From Clostridiales bacterium (lineage in GTDB: Bacteria > Bacillota > Clostridia > Lachnospirales > Cellulosilyticaceae): a DNA stretch of 64,000 bases. The notes beneath the pieces are model-generated. The model ran no database searches. It saw only the letters and a list, made by a program, of their open reading frames with translations, and was not told the origin of the DNA. The position numbers and the translations under genes were made by a program. Of the stretch, positions 43,113-51,645 are shown piece after piece. Location of the stretch: positions 1 to 64,000 of the forward strand of contig DYCF01000010.1 of NCBI GenBank assembly GCA_019418225.1. The letters run 5' to 3'. The stretch's first letter is position 1. The number at the start of each line of letters is the position of its first letter.

Positions 43113-43841
43113 GTGAAAAAAATAAAATTAATCAGTACTTTACTTGCAACACTACTTATGTCATCTGTTTCTGTATTTGCAGCAGAAATACCAAAAGAGG
43201 GCATTGTTACTGCAAATAGCCAAGCCTATAGCTCACCAGAAACCGAAGAAGTAACATGTTATATATACGAAGGCGAAACATTTGAGATAGTAGAAACTTT
43301 AGATGACTATTATGGCGTTTTATTAAATAAAGATGAAGTAATATACATAGCAAAAGATAGTTTACAAGTTGAAGAAGAAAAACAAGAAGAGATTGTAGAA
43401 GCTGTTCAAGAAGAGAAAACAGAAGTAATAAAAGCTGAAACACCAGTTAAACAAGAAACTGTTAAAGTGCAGAAGTCAAAAGGCGAAGAAGTTGTGGCTT
43501 ATGCAAAGAAATTTATTGGAACACCTTATGTAAGCGGTGGAAATAGCTTAACAAAGGGTGTAGATTGTTCAGGCTTTACACAACAAGTTTTTCTTAACTT
43601 CAATGTGAAATTAGATAGACGTTCTAGAGACCAATTTGCTAATAATGGCGTATCTGTTAAAAAATCAGATTTAAAACCAGGGGATTTAGTTTTTTATGGT
43701 TATAGCAGTGTAACACACGTAGCCATTTATATTGGTAATGAGCAAATCATTCATGCACCAGTTCCAGGAAAGAGTGTATCTGTAGCACCATTATGGCAGC
43801 GTGGAGATGCACCAATTATGGGATATAAACGTGTAATTTAG
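43113..43841 (+). CDS. Secreted SH3-NlpC/P60 peptidoglycan hydrolase (paralogue)
   Basis: A 242-residue paralogue of the preceding gene. GTG start 7 bases after AAGGAGG. Signal peptide KKIKLISTLLATLLMSSVSVFAA; a short SH3-like part; an acidic linker rich in Glu/Lys (about 88-125); then NlpC/P60 with GVDCSGFTQQ and VTHVAIY. Each paralogue has its own perfect sigma-A promoter, so both are vegetative cell-wall enzymes rather than parts of the spore programme. Confidence 0.9.
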   Translation: MKKIKLISTLLATLLMSSVSVFAAEIPKEGIVTANSQAYSSPETEEVTCYIYEGETFEIVETLDDYYGVLLNKDEVIYIAKDSLQVEEEKQEEIVEAVQEEKTEVIKAETPVKQETVKVQKSKGEEVVAYAKKFIGTPYVSGGNSLTKGVDCSGFTQQVFLNFNVKLDRRSRDQFANNGVSVKKSDLKPGDLVFYGYSSVTHVAIYIGNEQIIHAPVPGKSVSVAPLWQRGDAPIMGYKRVI

Positions 43842-43860
43842 AAGTATAATATACATAAGG

Positions 43861-43906
43861 AAAGAACTACCAATAATTAATATTAATTATTGGTAGTTCT
43901 TTTTTG
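43861..43906 (+). terminator. Terminator after the second NlpC/P60 gene
   Basis: AAGAACTACCAATAATTAA / TTAATTATTGGTAGTTCTT followed by a T run. Confidence 0.92.
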
Positions 43907-43926
43907 TAGAGAAAAACTATAAGATG

Positions 43927-43999
43927 AATGTGAAATCATTGGGAGAAGCTAACTTACCTAGATGTATATTTCAAGCTTTTAATTTGTTTCTCTATATTG
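43927..43999 (-). repeat. Dispersed palindromic repeat, inverted partial copy
   Basis: On the minus strand it reads as the unit junction of the 311-616 array: TATAGAGAAAC, then a GAAATATACATCTAGGTAA spacer, then TTCTCCCAATGATTTCACA. It lies between a terminator and uvsE. Confidence 0.75.
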
Positions 44000-44069
44000 G
44001 GTGCGGATAGAAATAAGATAGTTTACATATAATACCTTTGTTAGATATTGCGTATAAGGAGTGTGAAAG

Positions 44070-44975
44070 ATGACCAAAATCCGAGCTGGCTATGCATGCC
44101 TTAATCTATCGTTAGAAGATAGTTTTAGGACATTTCGCTTAAAAGCAGTAGAAGATAAGGATGAAGATAAGATTACAGATGTAATTTGGCACAATATGCG
44201 TCTATTTAAGGAGATTATATTAAATAATATACAAAATAATATTTATGTTTATAGATTGTCTTCTGATCTTATACCTTTTTGTGCCCATCCTTATATGAAG
44301 GCACTGTATAAAGAAAAGATTGAACAAAATGATGAGATGCAGTCGATTTATGATTTGATCAGTACACTAAGAAAAAAGTATAAACTGCGTATTAGTATTC
44401 ATCCGAGCCAGTTCAATGTCTTATCTAGCCCTAAAGAAGATGTAGTAAAACGTTCTATTGAAGAAGTAAATACGCAGTCGAGTTGGATAAAGCGGGTAGG
44501 GGGACAAAATGTTGTGCTACATATGGGTGGAATCTATGGGGATAAGATAGCCGCCATTAAAAGATTAGAGGAAAACTTAAAGTATGTAGCATGTGATTTA
44601 CTTTCTATAGAAAATGATGATAAATCATATCATACAGAAGATGTGGTGACATTATGTGAAAAAAATAAATTAAAGTGGGTCTATGATTTTCATCATGATA
44701 GATGTCATCCTACTATGGAAGGTGAAGAAGGGGTGAGACAGCTTATTAAAGCTTATCCGCCAGATAAATATCATTTATCTACAGGAACACCTCAAATTAA
44801 TTCAAGACCTCATGCAGATTATATTAGCAGGGAAGATTATGTACTATTTGTGAAATTCCTAGAAAGCTGCGAGATACAAGAAGCAGATGTAGTATTTGAA
44901 GCTAAAAAAAAGAATTTAGCCATTCATGAAATTTTAGAACCTTTAGAGGACGGATATTGGCGACTAAAAGAATAG
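44070..44975 (+). CDS. uvsE: UV damage endonuclease UvsE
   Basis: A 301-residue member of the UVDE TIM-barrel family, which nicks DNA 5' of UV photoproducts. RAGYACLNLSL at the N-terminus, YRLSSDLIPF, RISIHPSQFNVLSSP, LHMGGIYGDK, LSIENDDKSYH and YDFHHDRCHP are the family's metal-binding blocks in order. In Bacillus the homologue is made in the forespore; here the sequence CATATAATA lies 44 bases upstream but lacks a clear -35. The deacetylase gene follows 11 bases later. Confidence 0.92.
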   Translation: MTKIRAGYACLNLSLEDSFRTFRLKAVEDKDEDKITDVIWHNMRLFKEIILNNIQNNIYVYRLSSDLIPFCAHPYMKALYKEKIEQNDEMQSIYDLISTLRKKYKLRISIHPSQFNVLSSPKEDVVKRSIEEVNTQSSWIKRVGGQNVVLHMGGIYGDKIAAIKRLEENLKYVACDLLSIENDDKSYHTEDVVTLCEKNKLKWVYDFHHDRCHPTMEGEEGVRQLIKAYPPDKYHLSTGTPQINSRPHADYISREDYVLFVKFLESCEIQEADVVFEAKKKNLAIHEILEPLEDGYWRLKE

Positions 44976-44986
44976 GAGACAAATGA

Positions 44987-45739
44987 ATGATAAAATTAAA
45001 GCAAATATTTAAGAAGATAAGTTTGGCGCTTGTATTTAGTTGCTGCGTGGTAAGTAGTACGTTCATACAAGCAGAGGGAGAAAATAAAAAATTATTACCT
45101 ATTTACTGTGTGGACACAAAGGGAGAAAAGAAGGTAGCCTTGACTTTTGATGCAGCATGGGGAGCTAGTGATACAGACCAAATCATTGAGACACTAGGAA
45201 AATATAATGTTAAGGCAACATTTTTCATGGTAGGGGATTGGGCAAGAAAGTACCCTGATGCAGTGAAAAAGTTCCAAGAAGCAGGACACGATATAGCAAA
45301 TCATTCTAATAAGCATCCTCATGTGTGTCAGATGAATAAGGAGGCTATCAAAAAGGACTTGTTAGAGGCACACGAAACACTTAAAGAAATTACAGGTTTA
45401 GAGTGTGATTTATATAGACCACCTTATGGTGAATATAATAATACAGTATTAGAGGCTGCTAAGGAATGCGGCTACTATACAATACAATGGGATGTAGATT
45501 CTTTGGATTGGAAGGAGTATGGTTTACAACCACTTATTGATAAGGTTTTAAATCATAAAAATTTAAGACCAGGAACGATTATACTAATGCATAATGATAC
45601 AAAGTATACAGCCAAGGCACTTGAGCCTATTATTAAAGGCATTATTGAGAAAGGATATACTTTCGTACCTGTGTCAGAACTGATTTATAAAGATACTAAC
45701 TGTAAAATAGACCATGAAGGTAGACAACTTGCGCCTTAA
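44987..45739 (+). CDS. Polysaccharide deacetylase (PdaB/PdaA-like), exported
   Basis: A 250-residue carbohydrate esterase 4 enzyme. A signal sequence or signal anchor covers residues 8-29 (ISLALVFSCCVVSSTFIQA). The NodB domain has VALTFDAAWG (catalytic and metal Asp), HSNKHPH (metal His), RPPYGEYN, and a late IILMHND. It removes acetyl groups from peptidoglycan or a similar polymer. The TFDAAWG form and short length resemble PdaB of sporulating Bacillus. It lies 11 bases after uvsE and ahead of a Spo0E-like gene, which supports a sporulation link. Confidence 0.85.
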   Translation: MIKLKQIFKKISLALVFSCCVVSSTFIQAEGENKKLLPIYCVDTKGEKKVALTFDAAWGASDTDQIIETLGKYNVKATFFMVGDWARKYPDAVKKFQEAGHDIANHSNKHPHVCQMNKEAIKKDLLEAHETLKEITGLECDLYRPPYGEYNNTVLEAAKECGYYTIQWDVDSLDWKEYGLQPLIDKVLNHKNLRPGTIILMHNDTKYTAKALEPIIKGIIEKGYTFVPVSELIYKDTNCKIDHEGRQLAP

Positions 45740-45749
45740 ATAAATTATA

Positions 45750-45793
45750 AAAAACTGTTACATTAACTAAAAGATTAATGTAACAGTTTTTTT
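45750..45793. terminator. Bidirectional terminator after the deacetylase gene
   Basis: AAAACTGTTACATTAA / TTAATGTAACAGTTTT with an 8-base loop and T run; it also faces the minus-strand Spo0E-like gene. Confidence 0.9.
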
Positions 45794-45796
45794 AAT

Positions 45797-45842
45797 ATAG
45801 ATTTCATATCTATAATTTTAGTTAATATAAAAATCATGAAAC
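45797..45842 (-). repeat. Degenerate dispersed palindromic repeat
   Basis: ATAGATTTCATATCTATAAT then TTTTAGTTAAT and AATCATGAAAC, a worn inverted copy of the 311-616 family. It overlaps the last codons of the Spo0E-like gene. Confidence 0.45.
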
Positions 45843-46010
45843 TTTGTAGGTGCGTTCTAACTGTTTTTCAAATAAAGGGTTTAATAATAAGTCAAGTTGT
45901 TGACTGAGTTGTAGTACTTCTGGGGAGAGTAAGTTATACTCATTTTTCTTAATTGTAAGACTTAGAATTTTTTTTAAATGAATAATTTCATTTTGGGTAG
46001 GAATGTTCAT
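45834..46010 (-). CDS. Spo0E-like aspartyl phosphatase peptide
   Basis: A 58-residue protein. Two helices are visible: IHLKKILSLTIKKN, then LSPEVLQLSQQLDLLLNP. The second contains the Spo0E signature (SxEVLxLSQxLDxLL), in which the SQ-LD segment dephosphorylates Spo0A~P. AGAGAGG lies 8 bases before the ATG at 46010. Members of this family delay sporulation. The last residues lie inside a degenerate dispersed repeat. Confidence 0.75.
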   Translation of the reverse strand: MNIPTQNEIIHLKKILSLTIKKNEYNLLSPEVLQLSQQLDLLLNPLFEKQLERTYKVS

Positions 46011-46173
46011 TTGGTTTGCCTCTCTTTAGAAAAAATGTGACTATGATGTAAGCACCTTACTAATATCATAATATGTGGAAATAAAAAAGATGTGACTTTC
46101 ACTTAAAGAAACATAAAACAAAATAAAATGGCAACACTAATACAACGAAATCCTAGCTAAAGGAGCATATTAA

Positions 46174-46803
46174 ATGATTATTATAGGCGTAGATGATACA
46201 TTTCATTTGGGAAGAGAAACAATATCTTTCTTAAAATCCATGGCAGATGAAGCTCAGATTTGCTATGTGCACCTAAAAGCATCTAAAAATAGAGGAGAAC
46301 GAATAAGATTTGAGACATTAATGGCTTCTGTTATGAAAAGTAAAGTGATTAAGTTATGCATTGTGGAATTTAATAATAGGAGTTTAGTGTGCTTAAAAAA
46401 GATTCCTTTTGATGGCATTATATTTTTTGATGAAAAAATTGGTTATAAAACTTATACTAATCATCATATATATTTTATAAAGAATAAGATACAAAGCATT
46501 GCATCTTGCAAGACATTTATTTTACCTGATACAACAAGGTTTAGGCTGAATAAGGATATTAGTTATGGTTGGAGTCAGGCTGCGCATATTTCTTTGACTA
46601 GTAGTGAAGAAGGAATTGGGGGCGTGCTTTATGTGCAATGCATATTGCAACATCCAACTAGGCCTATAGAAGGTGCTTTTAGTACACCAAGAGAATTTGG
46701 TGTAAGTGGGAAGGCAAGATATCCGGAACAACTTTTAGCAGCTGTGGCCGTTCTTGTTTTATATAGCTTTAATTTGAATAAAACAAGATACAATTTGGAA
46801 TAA
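46174..46803 (+). CDS. Uncharacterised 209-residue protein
   Basis: I do not recognise the family. The start follows AAAGGAGC. It has no signal peptide. Residues 1-90 look alpha/beta (MIIIGVDDTFHL, IKLCIVEF, DGIIFFDEKIG). The second half has ISYGWSQAAHISLTSSE and a C-terminal YPEQLLAAVAVLVLY helix. The SYG..A.IS and LAA.AVLVL pattern is faintly like the C-terminal part of Mur-ligase-type enzymes, but no ATP site is present. It precedes the SSB-like gene by 79 bases. Confidence 0.55.
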   Translation: MIIIGVDDTFHLGRETISFLKSMADEAQICYVHLKASKNRGERIRFETLMASVMKSKVIKLCIVEFNNRSLVCLKKIPFDGIIFFDEKIGYKTYTNHHIYFIKNKIQSIASCKTFILPDTTRFRLNKDISYGWSQAAHISLTSSEEGIGGVLYVQCILQHPTRPIEGAFSTPREFGVSGKARYPEQLLAAVAVLVLYSFNLNKTRYNLE

Positions 46804-46882
46804 ATTGAATGAGCATTGAATAAGATGTTAAAGGCAGATGAATAAAGTAAAGAAACAAGGCCAGGATAAGGAGAGGGTAGGA

Positions 46883-47563
46883 ATGATAGAGCACATGTTA
46901 GAAAATAATAAAGTACTACTTATAGGAAAAGTAGTTAGTGACACTAAATTTAGTCATAAAGTATACGGCGAAGGGTTTTATACTTTCGATCTTGAAGTTC
47001 CTAGATTAAGTGAATCAGCAGATGTGTTGCCGGTTACTATTTCAGAGAGACTTTTACCATCCATTGGAGGTAATATTCAAGGGAAAGTGCTGGAAATTGA
47101 AGGACAGTTTAGATCGTATAATCAGTATGAAGAAGGCAAAAATAGATTGATTTTAACTGTTTTTATTTTCGAAGTTAAAGAGGTAAATCCAAGTGAGTTA
47201 AGTAGGAATAAAAATGAAATTTATTTAAATGGATTTGTATGCAAGGCACCTATTTATCGGACAACACCTTTTGGTAGAGAAATTACGGATTTACTTCTTG
47301 CGGTTAATAGATCGTATCATAAGTCAGATTATATTCCTTGTATTACTTGGGGTAGAAATGCAAGGTTTGCACAGAATTTAAGCACAGGGGACCATATTCA
47401 AATTAGTGGTCGTATTCAAAGCAGAACCTATCAAAAGAAGTTGGAGACAGGTGAAGTAGAGATTAAAACAGCCTATGAGGTATCTATTGGTAAGATGGAG
47501 CAAATAGATGAGACAGCAGAACAAGGAGAAGACTTAGAGGAAGAAAGAGAAACAGATAAATAA
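46883..47563 (+). CDS. Single-stranded DNA-binding protein-like, two OB folds
   Basis: A 226-residue protein from the ATG at 46883, which follows AAGGAGAGGG; an in-frame ATG at 46838 lacks a good site. The first OB-like domain starts NKVLLIGKVVSDTKFSHKVYGEGFYTFDLEVPRL. The second is closer to SSB: NEIYLNGFVCKAPIYRTTPFGREITDLLLAVNR, IPCITWGRNARFAQNLSTGDHIQISGRIQSR. The tail is acidic (EQGEDLEEERETDK), as in many SSBs. Such double-OB proteins are common in Lachnospirales beside the normal ssb. Target unknown. Confidence 0.75.
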   Translation: MIEHMLENNKVLLIGKVVSDTKFSHKVYGEGFYTFDLEVPRLSESADVLPVTISERLLPSIGGNIQGKVLEIEGQFRSYNQYEEGKNRLILTVFIFEVKEVNPSELSRNKNEIYLNGFVCKAPIYRTTPFGREITDLLLAVNRSYHKSDYIPCITWGRNARFAQNLSTGDHIQISGRIQSRTYQKKLETGEVEIKTAYEVSIGKMEQIDETAEQGEDLEEERETDK

Positions 47564-47576
47564 ATTACATATTGCC

Positions 47577-47610
47577 AAAAAGGACCGTTAGCATAAGCTA
47601 CGGTCTTTTA
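47577..47610 (+). terminator. Terminator after the SSB-like gene
   Basis: AAAGGACCGT / ACGGTCTTTT with extra GC pairs in the loop region. Confidence 0.75.
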
Positions 47611-47713
47611 ATATTTTGAAAATTAATGTAAGTTTAAATCAGTTGTGCTATAATAAGTGGGATGAAATAACTATACAAAAAAATATAAAAATGTTAAATA
47701 AAGGATTATGAAT

Positions 47714-48421
47714 ATGGGTGATATTACTAAAGAGAATATTGTAGTAGGAGACGCCGTTAGCTGTGTAATCGTTAAGGAGAACAGAAAGACAGCAGCTATT
47801 CGAATTGATAAAAATCTAAAGGTTGTTGTTAAGGTACCTCTATTTATGAAAGAAAATGAAGTGAAGGAATTTATTCATAAATATGAAGGATGGATTAATG
47901 AGACCTTAATTAGAAAAAAATCGGTACAAGAAGATAATGACTGGATTCGTAATAAGAAGATTATGTATTTGGGTCAAGAGCAGCTAGTGGATATTCAAGT
48001 TAGACCTTATGCAAAAGAAGTAGTTATTTTAAATGAGAAAGGGATTAAAGTGATTACTTCTGGAGATGAGATTGCTATGCGTAAAGCTATGGAGCATTTC
48101 TTTAGAGAACGCGGGAAAAAATTGTTCACAGAACTTACACAGAAGTATGCTAGTATTGTAGGTGTACAGTATAATAAGATTACAATTCGCAAACAAGAAA
48201 CAAGATGGGGAAGTTGTTCACAGAATGGCAATCTATCTTATAATGTAAAGCTTATGTGTGCACCTAAAGAGATGATAGAATATGTTATTTTACATGAGGT
48301 AATGCATTTAAGACATTTTAATCATAGTGTAGCATTTTGGAAAGATATTGAAGAGTTAATGCCAGACTATAAAAAACGTATGAATTATTTTAAACAGTTT
48401 GGACAAAATTTCATCATATAA
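47714..48421 (+). CDS. YgjP-type (DUF45/M48-like) metallopeptidase
   Basis: A 235-residue zinc metalloprotease-like protein of the YgjP/WLM group. The zinc motif is YVILHEVMHLRHFNHSVAFW (HExxH with a third His downstream), preceded by ITIRKQETRWGSCSQNGNLSYNVKLM, the other diagnostic block. I prefer the ATG at 47714, 8 bases after AAGGA; the ATG at 47708 is too close to that site. Cytoplasmic; in this family the partner is often a restriction or ATPase system, but none is near. Confidence 0.85.
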   Translation: MGDITKENIVVGDAVSCVIVKENRKTAAIRIDKNLKVVVKVPLFMKENEVKEFIHKYEGWINETLIRKKSVQEDNDWIRNKKIMYLGQEQLVDIQVRPYAKEVVILNEKGIKVITSGDEIAMRKAMEHFFRERGKKLFTELTQKYASIVGVQYNKITIRKQETRWGSCSQNGNLSYNVKLMCAPKEMIEYVILHEVMHLRHFNHSVAFWKDIEELMPDYKKRMNYFKQFGQNFII

Positions 48422-48445
48422 CATGTCGTAAGAGGAGGCAAAATC

Positions 48446-48976
48446 ATGGAGAAGGGACTTGTAGAGGTCTATTATGGCACAGGAAAAGGCAAAACTACTG
48501 CAGCTATTGGGTTAGGTATTAGGGCGCTAGGAAATAACTATAAAGTAATTATGGTTCAGTTTTTAAAAAATAATGATACAAGTGAATGTAAGATGTTAAA
48601 AAACTTAGAACCACAATTTAAAGTATTTAATTTTGAGAAGAAGCGTGGTTTTACTTGGGAACTCACAGAAGAAGAGAAGGCAGAAATAACAAGTGAAACA
48701 CAAAATGCTTTAAAATTTGCAAGTAAAGTAATGGATACAGGTGAGTGTGATGTGCTCATACTAGATGAGATTTTAAACACAGTAGGTTTAGGACTTATTG
48801 GAGAAGAAGCACTTTGCGAAATTATTGATAATAAGCCAGAAGAAGTAGAATTGGTATTAACGGGACGCACTTTATCAGAAGAGATTGCTAAACGTGCAGA
48901 TTATATTAGTAATATTGAAGCTATTAAGCATCCTATGGAAAAAGGAATACCAGCTAGAGTCGGAATCGAATATTAA
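48446..48976 (+). CDS. cobO: Cob(I)yrinic acid a,c-diamide adenosyltransferase (CobO/BtuR-type)
   Basis: A 176-residue ATP:corrinoid adenosyltransferase. The P-loop is YYGTGKGKTTAAIGLGIRALG (GTGKGKTT near residue 10), FLKNNDTSE follows, and DVLILDEILNTVGLGL is the Walker-B-like block. It converts corrinoids to the adenosyl form. No other cobalamin genes are nearby, so it may serve corrinoid salvage. It starts after AGAGGAGGC, 24 bases behind the YgjP gene. Confidence 0.88.
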   Translation: MEKGLVEVYYGTGKGKTTAAIGLGIRALGNNYKVIMVQFLKNNDTSECKMLKNLEPQFKVFNFEKKRGFTWELTEEEKAEITSETQNALKFASKVMDTGECDVLILDEILNTVGLGLIGEEALCEIIDNKPEEVELVLTGRTLSEEIAKRADYISNIEAIKHPMEKGIPARVGIEY

Positions 48977-48979
48977 ATA

Positions 48980-49030
48980 AAAAGCCTTAGTAAAATGGGC
49001 AGGGGAACCTGTTTTACTAAGGCTTTTTTT
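48980..49030 (+). terminator. Terminator after cobO
   Basis: AAAAGCCTTAGTAAAA / TTTTACTAAGGCTTTT with a second small hairpin (GGGC..CCTG region) in the loop. Confidence 0.92.
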
Positions 49031-49286
49031 CTTATCCACTGTATTTGCAATGGATAGGAGGAGTATTACACGAATAAAGTTATACTAAGTGTCATCGCAA
49101 GACTTAACATTTGATAATAGGGGAGGTTCAAAGTCAAGTCTTAAGATAATATCCTATGGCTGAGGAAGTATTTATTCTAGCCGTCCAATAAATATTTCCT
49201 AAACCATTTGATAGTATTATATTAATGGCCTTATGTGATGAGTATGTGAACACTACGTGGAAGAAAACTGAAAGTTAGCGCTTAGA
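49031..49286. other. Intergenic region with an isolated hairpin
   Basis: No gene seen. GGAAGTATTTATT (49164-49176) pairs with AATAAATATTTCC (49187-49199), without a T run, so it is not a normal terminator. dapB ends just after this stretch on the minus strand. Confidence 0.4.
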
Positions 49287-50045
49287 TTATGCGTTTAGTA
49301 AATCAGACATATCATATAAGCCATTTCCCATAGTAGCTAAGAATTTAGCTGCTTTAAGTGCGCCTACAGCGAATACTTCCTTAGAAGTAGCCTGGTGTGT
49401 TAAAGAGATAAATTCATCATTTCCAGCAAATAAGATTTCATGTTCACCAACGATTGTACCGCCACGTACGGCATGAATGCCAATTTCTTTTTGTGGACGT
49501 TTTTCACGTGTTTGTGAACGATCATAGCGATAAGCATATTTTTCGTCTAGCGTTTCATTAATTGCATCGGCAATAGCAAGTGCAGTACCACTTGGGGCAT
49601 CAATTTTTTGATTATGATGTTTTTCGATAATTTCGATGTCAAAACCACTATCACTAAGTACTTCGGTAGCACGTTTAGCAAGTGCAATTAAAAGATTAAC
49701 GCCTAAAGACATATTAGCAGAGAAGAAAATAGGAAGCTCTTTGCTGATTTCATGAATGAACTGAATATCTTCGTCACATAAGCCTGTTGTGCAGATTACA
49801 ACAGGAATTTTATTTTGTAAAGCAAAATTCAACATGGGTCTAACAGCTAAAGCAGTAGAAAAGTCAATGATGACGTCTACTTTGGTTGTACAGTCTTCAA
49901 TGTTTTTGTAAACAGGGAAGGGATTAGAAATACCTAAATAAGGGTCAACACCAGTGGCAAGTTCTAACCCAGGGTGATCTTTAATAATACGTGAGATTGT
50001 TTGGCCAATTTTTCCATTACAGCCATGCATTAATACTTTTGTCAT
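49287..50045 (-). CDS. dapB: 4-hydroxy-tetrahydrodipicolinate reductase
   Basis: A 252-residue NAD(P)H-dependent reductase of the lysine/diaminopimelate pathway, also the route to spore dipicolinate. VLMHGCNGKIGQTISRII binds the nucleotide; EIIEKHHNQKIDAPSGTALAIAD holds the substrate-binding and catalytic HHxxKxDAPSGTA; a late FAGNDEFISLTHQATSKEVFAVGAL is also typical. I chose the ATG at 50045 after AAAGGA; the 24-residue longer frame adds nothing from the family. It stands alone without dapA. Confidence 0.93.
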   Translation of the reverse strand: MTKVLMHGCNGKIGQTISRIIKDHPGLELATGVDPYLGISNPFPVYKNIEDCTTKVDVIIDFSTALAVRPMLNFALQNKIPVVICTTGLCDEDIQFIHEISKELPIFFSANMSLGVNLLIALAKRATEVLSDSGFDIEIIEKHHNQKIDAPSGTALAIADAINETLDEKYAYRYDRSQTREKRPQKEIGIHAVRGGTIVGEHEILFAGNDEFISLTHQATSKEVFAVGALKAAKFLATMGNGLYDMSDLLNA

Positions 50046-50203
50046 GTCATTAATCCTTTCAAGCATCACTTCATGAAAGATAAAAGGGTCACTTTTACCT
50101 TCATAAATTTTTGTCATATATAAAATTTAATTTTGTAATTATTTTATTGTATTATAAACCAAGATTTTTGTATACCTCTTTAATGGAAGAAGTTACAGGT
50201 TAT

Positions 50204-51355
50204 TTATTTTTTGAAAAAGTCATAGATGGTATGAATGATATAAAGGACATCTTTTTCGCTTAGATTATAGTAAAGTGGTAGACGAACAAGTCGTTCACTT
50301 TCTTTAGTCGTATAAATATCATTTCCAGAAAAAGTACCATACTTTTCACCCGCAGGACTATGATGAAGGGGGACAAAATGAGGTGCAGGATTGATTTCAT
50401 GGGCATTTAAATATTGAATAAATTGGTTACGTTCATGAAGATCTTTTAATTTAATGTAGTACATATAAGCATTATGTGTACAAGTTTCAGGGATTGTAGG
50501 CCTTATTAAACAACCACGTTTTTCTAAATCTGATAGCTGGCTGTGATAAAGTTCCCACAATTTAATACGCTTACTATTAATCGTGTCAGAGTGGATGAGT
50601 TGGGCATGTAAGTAAGCAGCATTTAACTCACTAGGAACATAAGAAGAGCCACAGCAGAGCCAATTATACTTGTTCATAGGACTACGTAAGGTACCTCTAG
50701 GTGCGGTGCCTTTTTCTAATATTAACTCTGCCATTTCAAATGTAAGTTTATATTGCTCTTTGGAATGAAGTGGATTAATGAGGAGTGCGCCGCCTTCCCC
50801 CATTGTAAAGTTACTTGTTTCATGAAAGCTATAACAGCCAAAGTCACCGATGCTACCTAAAGGTTGCCCTTTATAAGTAGACATGATGCCTTGAGCAGCA
50901 TCCTCTATAACAAGGAGATTATAATGCCTTGCAAGTTCTAAAATATAATCCATTTGGGCAGCAACACCAGCATAATGAACAGGAACAATAGCTTTAGTAC
51001 GTGGCGTGATAGCTGCTTCGATAAGTTTTTCATCTATATTTAATGTATCGGGACGAATATCTACAAAGATAATTTTTGCACCCCTTAGGACGAAGGCGTT
51101 GGCAGTAGAAGAAAAGGTAAAGGAAGGCATAATGACTTCATCATTAGGTTTAATATTAGCAAGGAGTGCACACATTTCAAGGGCGTGAGTGCATGAGGTT
51201 GTAAGTAAAACCTTCCCTAATTTCAAATTGTTTTCAAGCCAATTTGTACAGGCTTTTGTGAAAGCACCATCACCGCATATTTTATTTGAATTAATGACTG
51301 CCTTAAGATTCGAAAGTTCTTCACCTGTACTTGTGGGTAGGTTAAAGTAAATCAT
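50204..51355 (-). CDS. DegT/WecE-like sugar aminotransferase homologue lacking the PLP lysine
   Basis: A 383-residue member of the DegT/DnrJ/EryC1 family, closest to WecE (dTDP-4-keto-6-deoxygalactose transaminase). LLTTSCTHALEMCALL, DEVIMPSFTFSSTANAF, VHYAGVAAQMD and IEDAAQGI are family blocks. In the catalytic segment GCYSFHETSNFTMGEGGALL, WecE has Lys where this protein has Ser 181 (codon AGT at 50815-50813). Without that lysine no internal aldimine can form, so it may be a PMP-type dehydratase, a regulator or an inactive copy. Everything else is intact. ATG start, no partner genes nearby. Confidence 0.75.
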   Translation of the reverse strand: MIYFNLPTSTGEELSNLKAVINSNKICGDGAFTKACTNWLENNLKLGKVLLTTSCTHALEMCALLANIKPNDEVIMPSFTFSSTANAFVLRGAKIIFVDIRPDTLNIDEKLIEAAITPRTKAIVPVHYAGVAAQMDYILELARHYNLLVIEDAAQGIMSTYKGQPLGSIGDFGCYSFHETSNFTMGEGGALLINPLHSKEQYKLTFEMAELILEKGTAPRGTLRSPMNKYNWLCCGSSYVPSELNAAYLHAQLIHSDTINSKRIKLWELYHSQLSDLEKRGCLIRPTIPETCTHNAYMYYIKLKDLHERNQFIQYLNAHEINPAPHFVPLHHSPAGEKYGTFSGNDIYTTKESERLVRLPLYYNLSEKDVLYIIHTIYDFFKK

Positions 51356-51508
51356 TTCAGGATTTCAGCTCCTTAATAAAGGTATTAGAATTTTATACAT
51401 TATCATATTCAAAAAAGGGATTTATGGTTAATAAAGTATTATTAAGGAAAGAAAAATAGGTGATTAAAAGTAGCAATATAGATTTTTTATATAAAAATGT
51501 AGGCCTTG

Positions 51509-51539
51509 TGTATAAAATAGGGGGTATTGCTACATACTT
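51509..51539 (+). promoter_or_regulatory. Sigma-G-like promoter of the SASP gene
   Basis: TGTATA (51509-51514), 18 bases, CATACTT (51533-51539): close to the forespore sigma-G consensus and properly placed for the SASP gene, with a ~100-base leader. Confidence 0.5.
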
Positions 51540-51550
51540 TAATAAGGTCT

Positions 51551-51622
51551 AATGATTTTACATCACTAAAAAGTAAAGAAGTCTAAAATATATAAGCTAA
51601 AACTTATAGATGTAAAATCTAT
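51551..51622 (+). repeat. Dispersed palindromic repeat in the SASP leader
   Basis: AATGATTTTACATCACTAAA at the left and ATAGATGTAAAATCTAT at the right, a diverged full unit of the 311-616 family with T for C changes mirrored in both arms (TTTTACAT / ATGTAAAA), so pairing is kept. Confidence 0.7.
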
Positions 51623-51645
51623 CATCTAAGAAATGAGGAAGAGTT

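Noticed and set aside
44026..44034. Sigma-K or sigma-G promoter for uvsE
   Set aside because: CATATAATA is present but neither an AC nor a TGNATA -35 lies at the proper distance.
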